Assembly (NCBI GenBank): GCA_009919985.1
Contig: RGAX01000005.1
Coordinates: forward strand, 1 to 27,791
Direction of reading: 5' to 3'
DNA from: Opitutaceae bacterium
Lineage (GTDB): Bacteria; Verrucomicrobiota; Verrucomicrobiia; Opitutales; Opitutaceae
DNA length: 27,791 bases
A program made the position numbers and the translations under genes. Shown here in pieces: positions 8,421 to 15,155 of this stretch. The notes beneath the pieces were generated by a model, which made no database searches, had not been told where the DNA came from, and saw only the letters and a program-made list of their open reading frames with translations. Positions within the stretch are counted from its first letter, which is position 1; each line of letters opens with the position of its first letter.

Positions 8421-9101
8421 ATGAAAACTCCCTTCGCGCTACTTCGCCGCCGTCTTCTTTTACTCGCCGGCCTCAGCCTTTCTGTCCTCGCATTGTCCGC
8501 TGCCCCCAAAGCTCACCCCGTGACCACGGGTTGGTCAGAAGTGTTTGCGGCCGACCTGTCCAACGCTGTGACCCAACCCGGCGACTGGGTCGTCGAGAGT
8601 GGAGTCCTTATGGCCAAAAATCACGAAACCCTTTGGACCAAAAAATCCTACGCCAACTTCATTTTGGATTTGGAATTTAAAGTCGCCAAAGAGTCCAACA
8701 GCGGCGTCTTCCTGCACTCCAGCAACATCAAAGACGTGCTGGCCGCCCTAGAAATCCAAGTGCACGAAAGCCAAGACGCTGCCCTCTACGGCATGGTCGG
8801 TGCGATTTACAATGCGCAGCCGCCCGCGAAGAATATGGCCAAACCGGTCGGCGAGTGGAACCACTACACCATCACCTGCCAGGATAGCCACGTCGCGCTC
8901 ATCTTCAACGGCGAGGAAGTCTTCAACGTCGATTTGAACACCTGGACCGAGGCACACAAAAATCCTGACGGCACCAAAAACAAATTCGCCAAAGCGCTGA
9001 AAGATTACGGCCGCAACGGCCCGATCGGCCTGCAAGGCCTCCACGGCAAAGCGCAAGCCCCCGTGTGGTACCGCAACATCCGAATCAAAGAGTTGCCGTA
9101 A
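8421..9101 (+). CDS. Secreted DUF1080 (3-keto-disaccharide hydrolase-type) protein
   Basis: The 226-residue protein has an N-terminal arginine patch and hydrophobic run (about 8-27) read as a signal peptide. The rest is a single DUF1080 domain (PF06439, concanavalin-like fold): LWTKKSYANFILDLEFKVAK at 71-90, NSGVFLHSS at 93-101, GEWNHYTITCQ at 144-154 and the closing PIGLQGLHG...VWYRNIRIKEL. Some members hydrolyse 3-keto-glycosides in the periplasm. The usual opening motif LFNGKDL is degenerate here (VFAADL, 41-46), unlike in the second copy at 11184-11804. It is divergent from the TRAP operon and followed by a terminator, so it is probably transcribed alone. A link between this enzyme and the TRAP ligand is possible but unproven. 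Confidence 0.88.
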   Translation: MKTPFALLRRRLLLLAGLSLSVLALSAAPKAHPVTTGWSEVFAADLSNAVTQPGDWVVESGVLMAKNHETLWTKKSYANFILDLEFKVAKESNSGVFLHSSNIKDVLAALEIQVHESQDAALYGMVGAIYNAQPPAKNMAKPVGEWNHYTITCQDSHVALIFNGEEVFNVDLNTWTEAHKNPDGTKNKFAKALKDYGRNGPIGLQGLHGKAQAPVWYRNIRIKELP

Positions 9102-9150
9102 CACTACGGCGTTACGCCACAAAGCCCGCAAGGGCACCTCAGCCCGCCCT

Positions 9151-9185
9151 ACTTGCGACCCTTAAAAAGGTCGCAAGTTTTGTTT
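9151..9185 (+). terminator. Rho-independent terminator after the DUF1080 gene
   Basis: A perfect 10-bp stem (ACTTGCGACC with GGTCGCAAGT) with an eight-base loop is followed by TTTGTTT on the plus strand. It abuts the stop codon of the convergent exporter gene. Confidence 0.85.
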
Positions 9186-10078
9186 CAGGGCAGCCATCGA
9201 CCGACTGCGACAACGACCAGAATCACCAGTGAGAATCCGAGCGTAAGGGGATCGAGGCGTTCGCCCAAAATGGGAGCCGCCAACAGCAACGCCAAAAATG
9301 GCTGCAAGAGTTGCACCTGGCTCACACGTACCACCCCGCCGAGCACCAAGCCGCGGTACCAGGCGAAAAATCCGATCCACATTGAAAACAACGAGACGTA
9401 GCCAAACCCGATCCAAGCCGGCGCCTCAATATGGCCTTGGGGCCAAAAGAGCAGCATCAAGGGTAATGTCAGGGGCAACGAACCGACCAACACCCAGCTG
9501 ATCACCTGCGGCGAAGGAAGTTGGGCCGAAGCGCGCGCTCCAGCGACGTAACCGATTGCGGCCGAAATTATCGAAAACAAGAGCCAGCCATCCGCCCCGA
9601 CCAAGCGACCCCCTCCTTGATGATGAGCAAAGATGATCACCAGGGCGCAGCCGAGGATCGCGCAAAGCCAGAAACCGAGTGAATGCCGTTTCTTGGTCGT
9701 GATCGCTCCAGCGATCGCCGTCGCCAAAGGCAAAAGCCCGGTCACCACCGCAGCGTGCATAGAGGGAACTTCGCGCAAGGCCATCGCTATCCCCAAAGGA
9801 AAACCTATCACCGTACCCGCCGCGCTGAGCGCCAACGTGCGCCACAACGCGCGCGGCGGCACCGGACAACGCCGCACAAAAAGATAAGCGGCGCTCAATA
9901 AGCCAGCGACGGCCGCCCGTCCCACCGTGACAAATAATGGGCTTAATTGCGGATGTTGGCTATCCCCCACGGCCAGTCTGGTCATGGGCAAGGTCATTGC
10001 GAAAATAAACACCCCCAAAGCGCCCAGTACGTAACCCAAGGTCACGTTGTGGTTCGTGGGATCCTTATCGTTTTTCAT
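9185..10078 (-). CDS. EamA/DMT-family exporter
   Basis: The 297-residue protein shows ten hydrophobic segments in two similar halves, the layout of the drug/metabolite transporter superfamily with two EamA domains. Recognisable stretches are VLGALGVFIFAMTLPMTRLA in helix 1, REVPSMHAAVVTGLLPLATA in the first half, and FAWYRGLVLGGVVRVSQVQL with LLQPFLALLLAAPILGERLD in the second half, the last being a signature of EamA proteins. Such proteins usually export amino acids or other metabolites across the inner membrane; the substrate here cannot be told. It lies 51 bp downstream of the orphan gene on the same strand and converges with the DUF1080 gene. Confidence 0.9.
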   Translation of the reverse strand: MKNDKDPTNHNVTLGYVLGALGVFIFAMTLPMTRLAVGDSQHPQLSPLFVTVGRAAVAGLLSAAYLFVRRCPVPPRALWRTLALSAAGTVIGFPLGIAMALREVPSMHAAVVTGLLPLATAIAGAITTKKRHSLGFWLCAILGCALVIIFAHHQGGGRLVGADGWLLFSIISAAIGYVAGARASAQLPSPQVISWVLVGSLPLTLPLMLLFWPQGHIEAPAWIGFGYVSLFSMWIGFFAWYRGLVLGGVVRVSQVQLLQPFLALLLAAPILGERLDPLTLGFSLVILVVVAVGRWLP

Positions 10079-10129
10079 TTCTCAAGCAGGCGGGTGCAAT
10101 TGGATGCGGGCAAGTAAAAGCGATGTTCT

Positions 10130-11140
10130 TTAATTTAGCCCGTTTGCTTCAGGGGGAAGGTCTAAAATGTCCGCAAACTCATCCTTTAGTAAATTTGCTG
10201 TGTCCACAAGGGGCCGAATTGCACCAAAAGTATGTTCAAAGGGTGATGCGATAACTGAATCCACCTTCCCTTTGAGTGCTTTATCGAGCGCCTTATTCGC
10301 CTCAGATATTAATAGCGCGTAGTCTGCTTCGTCGGTTTCTTCGATTCCTAGGTCGGGACCACCTTCGATAAAATTCTCGAGCCGTTGAGCGACCCTATCC
10401 ATTTCGGTCCCTTCGACAATATTCGGAATAATACAAACAGGCCACACGTAGTTAAAAATGTGGGTGATCCCTCTAGGGGCTTTTATTGGGGGCAAAAAAT
10501 CGTCTCGAGCAGTACAACGATTTTGAAACGAGGTTTGAATTTTGTTAAAAAATTTGTCGGGGTTTTTTCTATCTTTAAAAAGCGCTTTAGTGTGCACGGA
10601 CAATTCATTGTAGAGCTCAAAAACTTGTTTACTGTCGTCCAAGAAGTGGAGCTGCGAGGTTCGAAAAAGACCATCGAACGGAAAAAACGACGGACCCTTA
10701 TTTTCTAGAGCGATAATCTGGCGAAAATAAGGGATTTCTATAGGTTGCGAAAAAGACAAAAAACTCAGTCCGGAAAAGCACTGGACTTGATCAGAATCCA
10801 TAACGGCAGCTACCGGCATAAGGACTAACGACAAGCCCACCGTTTCTAACAGGGCACGAGCCATTGGACCACGCAAAATATAATCCGCTTCATTGTTGAA
10901 AGCCCAGGGCAAAGCTTCGTCAACGGCAGCAAAATCCGAAGTTTTTAGCGCGAGGACTAATGAATCGATAAGTGCATTTTCAGACCGCACATAAACATCC
11001 TCCGAGTCATCAACTTTAATTGCGCGATTAAGCCGTTTCAAATTCCGGAGGATCGGGTTAAGCTTTTTCTTTATCACGGTGTAGGAGTGCAAGGTGGATT
11101 CAACCCCCGGCCAAAAAGGCGTCAAAAATTTTCGCCACAT
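10130..11140 (-). CDS. Orphan protein of unknown function, AT-rich gene
   Basis: I do not recognise this 336-residue protein. The frame opens at 11350, but the first 70 codons overlap the divergent DUF1080 gene and read like shadow sequence; the ATG at 11140 (MWRKFLTPFWPG) is therefore chosen, with GGAA about eight bases upstream. The product is soluble apart from a short hydrophobic stretch (about 86-97, VGLSLVLMPVAA). It has a basic N-terminus and an acidic C-terminus (for example GIEETDEADY, EFADILDLPPEA). No catalytic motif or repeat is evident. Base composition is clearly more AT-rich than that of its neighbours, with many AAA, TTT and ATT codons, which suggests recent acquisition. It is divergent from the second DUF1080 gene with only 43 bp between starts. 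Confidence 0.75.
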   Translation of the reverse strand: MWRKFLTPFWPGVESTLHSYTVIKKKLNPILRNLKRLNRAIKVDDSEDVYVRSENALIDSLVLALKTSDFAAVDEALPWAFNNEADYILRGPMARALLETVGLSLVLMPVAAVMDSDQVQCFSGLSFLSFSQPIEIPYFRQIIALENKGPSFFPFDGLFRTSQLHFLDDSKQVFELYNELSVHTKALFKDRKNPDKFFNKIQTSFQNRCTARDDFLPPIKAPRGITHIFNYVWPVCIIPNIVEGTEMDRVAQRLENFIEGGPDLGIEETDEADYALLISEANKALDKALKGKVDSVIASPFEHTFGAIRPLVDTANLLKDEFADILDLPPEANGLN

Positions 11141-11183
11141 TCCTATTTCCAGCTGCGTTTTGATCAGCCTAAGTTCTACCTCG

Positions 11184-11804
11184 ATGAAATACCCCACCCT
11201 TGCCCTGCTCTTAGCTATCGCCCTTGGTTCCACCTTCGCAGCCAACGCCGCTGAACCGAAACTCACGCCGCTTTTCAACGGCAAAGATCTCACCCATTTC
11301 AAAGCCGCGGAATCCGCCGGATTTTGGCGCGCCGAAAACGGCATCCTCATTGGTGAAAATGATGCTTCGAAAAAAGGGAATTACCTTTGGACGGAAAAAT
11401 CTTACAGCGACTTTGTGATCGAATTCGACGTGCGTTGGAAAACCACCACCGATCGTGGCGTCGACACCGGCCTGGAAATGCGCAGCCCAAAAATTCAGCT
11501 CCAACTCGGTATCTCCGGCAGCTTGCGCGTGGACATGACCGGCTCGTTCTACACCGGCGGCAAACCCGCCTATCCCGAAGTCGGCCAAGCCAAAGACGCC
11601 AAGAAGCTGATGAAAGCCGAAGGTGAATGGAACTCCTTCCGCATTCAGGCCAAGGGCAACACCTTCACCTGCTGGATCAACGGCCAAAAAGCCTCCGAAT
11701 ACACCGACGCTAAATTCTCCGGCGCCGCTCCCCTTGGTTTCCAAATCCATCCCGGCGTCGTGATGAAGTGCGAATACCGCAACATCCGCCTCGCCGAACT
11801 TTGA
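11184..11804 (+). CDS. Secreted DUF1080 (3-keto-disaccharide hydrolase-type) protein, second copy
   Basis: The 206-residue protein starts with a signal peptide (MKYPTLALLLAIALGSTFAA). The single DUF1080 domain has the canonical opening LFNGKDLTHF (30-39), then LWTEKSYSDFVIEFDVRWK (68-86), GLEMRSPKIQLQLG, GEWNSFRIQAKGNTFTCWIN (147-166) and the closing PLGFQIHPGV...CEYRNIRLAEL. The frame extends 30 codons upstream, but that overlaps the divergent orphan gene, so the ATG at 11184 is preferred. The stop is 28 bp before a secreted amidase and the two are probably one operon, implying that both act on the same pool of periplasmic or extracellular material. It is only distantly similar to the copy at 8421-9101. 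Confidence 0.88.
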   Translation: MKYPTLALLLAIALGSTFAANAAEPKLTPLFNGKDLTHFKAAESAGFWRAENGILIGENDASKKGNYLWTEKSYSDFVIEFDVRWKTTTDRGVDTGLEMRSPKIQLQLGISGSLRVDMTGSFYTGGKPAYPEVGQAKDAKKLMKAEGEWNSFRIQAKGNTFTCWINGQKASEYTDAKFSGAAPLGFQIHPGVVMKCEYRNIRLAEL

Positions 11805-11832
11805 GCCGCGGCGCTTCGCCGGGATCCAGCCC

Positions 11833-13398
11833 ATGAAAAATCTACTGAGATCCCTACTCATGGCCGTACTTCTTCCAACGGCGGTCCCGGCCGCTGATTT
11901 TGCCTTCGCCGAGGCCACCATCGATGAGCTGCAAGATCGCATGGTGGCCGGCCAGCTCACGGCCCACCAACTGACGCTAGCCTATCTAGAGCGTATTGCG
12001 CAGATCGACCGGGCTGGTCCCAAGCTCAACTCAGTCATCGAACTCAATCCCGACGCGCTCGCCCTCGCTGACGCACTCGATGCTGAGCGCAAGGCGGGAA
12101 AAATCCGCGGGCCGTTGCACGGTATTCCGATCCTCCTTAAGGACAACATCGACACCGCGGATCGCATGCAGACGACCGCTGGCTCCCTGGCGCTTGTCGG
12201 GCAAAAGGTCCCGCGCGATGCCGGTGTCGCCGCCCGTCTGCGCGCCGCCGGAGCCGTCATTCTGGGTAAAACCAATTGCAGCGAATGGGCCAACTACCGC
12301 GGCAATAATTCCAGCAGCGGCTGGAGTGGCCGAGGCGGCCAAACCCTCAACGCGTACGCGCTCGACCGCAGCCCCTCGGGCTCGAGCTCGGGTTCCGGTA
12401 CCGCCGTCTCGGCTAACTTATGCGTGGTCGCCATCGGCACCGAGACTAACGGCTCCATCGTCTCGCCTGCCTCCGTGAGCGGCGTCGTCGGCGTCAAACC
12501 CAGCGTCGGGCTCGTGAGTCGCGATGGTATCATTCCTATATCAGCCTCTCAAGACACGGCCGGCCCGATGGCTCGCACCGTTCGAGATGCCGCTTGGGTG
12601 CTCGCCGCCCTCGCTGGTGCAGACGAGCACGACCCGGCGACGCACGCAATTCCGGCGGGCGTGCTGGGCGATTTGACCACACTGAAGCCCGGCGCGCTCA
12701 AAGGCGCCCGCCTGGGCATCGTGCGCAACATCTCCGTCTTTAACGCCCGGATGGACCCGATTCTCGACAGTCTGGTCGCTACGCTGCGCGCCGCCGGAGC
12801 GGAAATCATTGATCCTGTAGCGATCTCTTCACTGGCGAAATTGGGCCAAGCACCGAGCACCGTGCTCTCCTACGAATTCAAAGACGGACTCAACCGCTAC
12901 CTCGCCACGCCGGGCCGGGTGACGCCGATGCACACCCTCGCCGATCTCATCGCATTCAACACCGCCCACGCTGAGGCCGAGCTACGTTTTTTTGGCCAGG
13001 AACTTTTTACCGCGGCGCAAGCACGCGGACCGCTCACGGATAAAACTTATCTGGAGGCGCGCGCTGCCTGCCTCCAACTCACGCGCACCGAAGGAATCGA
13101 TACGGCACTCGCCGCGCATCACCTCGACGCCCTCGTCTATTTTACCAAGGGCACTGCCACGCTGACCGATCACCTTAACGGCGAAGGGAGCAGCGGTGGC
13201 AGCTCGACCCTGGCGGCCGTCGCCGGTTATCCGAGTGTGACCGTGCCCGCGGCTCACGTGTTTGGCCTGCCGATCGGCTTGTCTTTTACCGGCCTGCCTT
13301 GGAGCGATGCCCAACTGCTCGCCCTCGCCGCCGACTTCGAGGCGCACACGAAAGCTCGAACTGAGCCGATCTTCCGCCCAAAGAGCGCGACCCCGTAA
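11833..13398 (+). CDS. Secreted amidase-signature (AS) family hydrolase
   Basis: The 521-residue protein has a short signal peptide (about 1-21, ending in VPAA) and a full amidase-signature domain. The Ser-cisSer-Lys triad is intact: Lys103 in ILLKDN, the cis-serine S184 in SGSSSGSG, and the nucleophile S208 in GTETNGSIVSPAS; the 24-residue gap between the two serines equals that of fatty acid amide hydrolase. The enzyme hydrolyses carboxylic amides outside the cytoplasm. The substrate is unknown: an export signal argues against GatA, the tRNA amidotransferase subunit. The close of the domain (SGGSSTLAAVAGYPSVTVPA, then GLPIGLSFTG) is also typical. It follows a DUF1080 gene by 28 bp. Confidence 0.92.
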   Translation: MKNLLRSLLMAVLLPTAVPAADFAFAEATIDELQDRMVAGQLTAHQLTLAYLERIAQIDRAGPKLNSVIELNPDALALADALDAERKAGKIRGPLHGIPILLKDNIDTADRMQTTAGSLALVGQKVPRDAGVAARLRAAGAVILGKTNCSEWANYRGNNSSSGWSGRGGQTLNAYALDRSPSGSSSGSGTAVSANLCVVAIGTETNGSIVSPASVSGVVGVKPSVGLVSRDGIIPISASQDTAGPMARTVRDAAWVLAALAGADEHDPATHAIPAGVLGDLTTLKPGALKGARLGIVRNISVFNARMDPILDSLVATLRAAGAEIIDPVAISSLAKLGQAPSTVLSYEFKDGLNRYLATPGRVTPMHTLADLIAFNTAHAEAELRFFGQELFTAAQARGPLTDKTYLEARAACLQLTRTEGIDTALAAHHLDALVYFTKGTATLTDHLNGEGSSGGSSTLAAVAGYPSVTVPAAHVFGLPIGLSFTGLPWSDAQLLALAADFEAHTKARTEPIFRPKSATP

Positions 13399-13532
13399 AC
13401 GGTCGACTCACTGCATTCGCGCCCCAACAACGGGAGGCTAAAGCCTCGTTTGACTGGCCATATTTTCTCTCTAGGTTAAGGGGCCGTAGGTCGCTGAGAA
13501 AGTTTACATTCATTTCTTGGCCAATCTTTTTT

Positions 13533-13721
13533 ATGTCCCAATCCAACACCTCCCCCGACACCCGCAAAAAATGCGGCTGCGGTAACACTAAAGACGCCCA
13601 AGGCTATTGCGACGGCTCCCACGCGAAGCTCCCGCCCAAAGACACCCGCAAGAAATGCGGCTGCGGCAACACCAAGGACGCCCAAGGCTACTGCGACGGC
13701 TCGCACGCGAAAAAAGTCTGA
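13533..13721 (+). CDS. Tiny tandem CDGSH-like iron-sulfur protein
   Basis: The 62-residue protein is made of two copies of an identical 24-residue unit, each containing CGCGNTKDAQGYCDGSH. This is a CDGSH-type pattern, in which three cysteines and a histidine hold a 2Fe-2S cluster. Compared with mitoNEET (C-x-C-x8-C-D-G-A-H), the spacing from the second to the third cysteine is one residue longer, and glycine (GYC) replaces the usual proline (PFC). All eight putative ligands are present, so two clusters per chain are possible; cluster type is inference. It stands alone, 134 bp after the amidase stop, with no clear Shine-Dalgarno. A long hairpin follows the stop. Roles of such proteins in redox or iron handling are not well established. 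Confidence 0.8.
   Translation: MSQSNTSPDTRKKCGCGNTKDAQGYCDGSHAKLPPKDTRKKCGCGNTKDAQGYCDGSHAKKV
13557..13711 (+). repeat. Tandem duplication, two 71-bp units with 84-bp period
   Basis: Unit 1 is 13557-13627 and unit 2 is 13641-13711. Over 24 codons I count seven third-position differences and no amino acid change. The units are joined by a four-codon linker (LPPK). Confidence 0.85.
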
Positions 13722-14078
13722 TTGATTCGCTCCGCTAGAATCTCCGCGCTGCACGAGTCGAATCGTGGGCGCGGAAACCTAAATACTGACGACAGTTTCA
13801 GTCTGCGTCAAAATCCAGAGGTGCTACTTAGGGCCTAAAGCTATGTATTAGTCGGCAACGAGAGAAACCCGACACCATCACGGCGACCTAAGCCCACATT
13901 CGTCTTACGCTGGTGCGCAAATCGCTGATAAAAAAATCAGCCCCTGAGGTTACCCCGCGATCATCCGAGGCCCCACTCTGCTCGACTAACGACTAAAAAA
14001 AGAGCATCCTAAAATGGGGGATCACTTCCCCTGTCCGCCCTCTAGCTATACCCCCACCCCAATCGAACCCAACCGCTG
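13722..14078. other. Intergenic region before the ceramidase-like gene
   Basis: Apart from the hairpin at 13743-13775 I see nothing gene-like here. No convincing small open frame, tRNA or strong promoter stands out. Confidence 0.6.
13743..13775 (+). terminator. Long hairpin after the CDGSH gene, possible terminator without T-run
   Basis: An outer arm TCCGCGCT pairs with GGCGCGGA-type sequence and an inner arm CACGA pairs with TCGTG, with one bulged G and a loop of about six bases. No T-run follows, so this could be a 3'-end stabilising structure or a Rho-dependent end rather than an intrinsic terminator. Confidence 0.4.
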
Positions 14079-14975
14079 ATGCCTTCATCTTACCTCGGCC
14101 TACGGCTACGCTTTCACCTCTACGTATGGGCTGGTCTGCTTGCCCTCATCCTAGCTCTCGTTGCCCTCAATCAAACCTACGCTGGCCGAGACATCTGGAA
14201 TTCCATCACCGGGAGTAGCGACCTGCGCCGGAGTAACTACGCCGAGCGTATCTACCGCCAAAATTTCTTCCGGACCCGCGCCAACACCTGGTCCAATCTC
14301 GCTTATATCGCCCTCGGCTTTTACGCCTTCGCCTGGGCCGCGCAAGACCGCCGCCGCGCCTCCCCGACTGCTTCCACATCGCGCACCGTTGCGGCTTCGT
14401 ACGTAGTGGCGACACCCGCGCTCAGCGTCCTGTTTGGTCTAAACTGCTGCGCGCTTGGCCTTGGCAGCGGCTACTTTCACGCCACGCTTACCCGTTTCGG
14501 CCAACAACTCGACGTCGCCTCCATGTACGGGCCGCTGCTCGTATTTCTCACCTTCAACCTCGGCCGCTGGTGGCCGCGGGTCATTTTTCCCCCCTTACGG
14601 CTAAACGCACCCTCGTGGCCATTGCTCTCCAGCTTGGTCGTTCTGACCAGCGCCTTACTTTTTTATTACAAATGGTCGATGTCGGCGACCAACGTTCTGA
14701 GTACACTCATTCTTTGCGTCGCGGCCTGCACCCTTGTAGATCGATTCCGCCCCGCGCCCCGGCCGTTACTACGCTGGCAGCTGTTTTCCATCATCGCGTT
14801 GATCGCCGCGGTTACCTGCCGACAACTCGACGTCGCCGGCCGCTTCTCCGGACCTGACGCTTGGCTGCAAGGCCACGCCCTCTGGCACCTGCTCACCGCC
14901 ACGAGCATAGGTTGCACGTATTTATATTACCGCAGTTCGACCAATTATCCATTCAAAGATAAGCACCAAACTTAA
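14079..14975 (+). CDS. Ceramidase-like (CREST superfamily) integral membrane hydrolase
   Basis: The 298-residue protein has about seven hydrophobic segments. It carries the pattern of alkaline ceramidases (PF05875/CREST): FFRTRANTWSNLAYIALGFY near the first conserved helix, GLGSGYFHATLTRFGQQLD at 127-145, and GHALWHLLTA at 265-274. Mapped on human ACER3, the zinc ligands H81, H217 and H221 correspond to H134, H266 and H270, and catalytic S77 and D92 to S130 and D145, with identical S-x3-H, H-x10-D and H-x3-H spacing. The protein is therefore probably an active zinc amide hydrolase in the inner membrane. Its substrate could be a ceramide or another N-acyl lipid; no sphingolipid synthesis gene is seen in the window. 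It stands alone between intergenic gaps. Confidence 0.8.
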   Translation: MPSSYLGLRLRFHLYVWAGLLALILALVALNQTYAGRDIWNSITGSSDLRRSNYAERIYRQNFFRTRANTWSNLAYIALGFYAFAWAAQDRRRASPTASTSRTVAASYVVATPALSVLFGLNCCALGLGSGYFHATLTRFGQQLDVASMYGPLLVFLTFNLGRWWPRVIFPPLRLNAPSWPLLSSLVVLTSALLFYYKWSMSATNVLSTLILCVAACTLVDRFRPAPRPLLRWQLFSIIALIAAVTCRQLDVAGRFSGPDAWLQGHALWHLLTATSIGCTYLYYRSSTNYPFKDKHQT

Positions 14976-15155
14976 CACCTAGGGCTGTGATCCGACTAAG
15001 AGAAACCGCAGCGTTCCGCGTCCCGGAGGCGTTCCAATTTTAGGGCGCGGAATCTCGCTTAACGCCAGTGATAGCGAGGCTAGGTTTACTAGAGGCGGAC
15101 GTCCCTGATCATGCAGAATTTGAATCCGATAAATTAAAACGACGGCAACTAAAGA

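Noticed and set aside
8165..8509. 114-codon minus-strand frame in the divergent TRAP/DUF1080 region
   Set aside because: It overlaps the start of the DUF1080 gene, has no recognisable features, and is likely chance in leader DNA.
11141..11350. N-terminal extension of the orphan protein by 70 codons
   Set aside because: It would overlap the signal peptide and domain start of the divergent DUF1080 gene and reads as shadow sequence.
11211..11960. 249-codon minus-strand frame opposite the second DUF1080 gene
   Set aside because: Antisense shadow; both DUF1080 and amidase frames on the plus strand are well supported.
13434..13447. Short inverted repeat GAGGCT/AGCCTC after the amidase gene
   Set aside because: The loop is too small and only GTTT follows, so it was not called a terminator.
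14976..15155. Inverted repeat TTCCGCG/CGCGGAA between the ceramidase-like and Fic genes
   Set aside because: The loop is long and there is no T-run; too weak to call.
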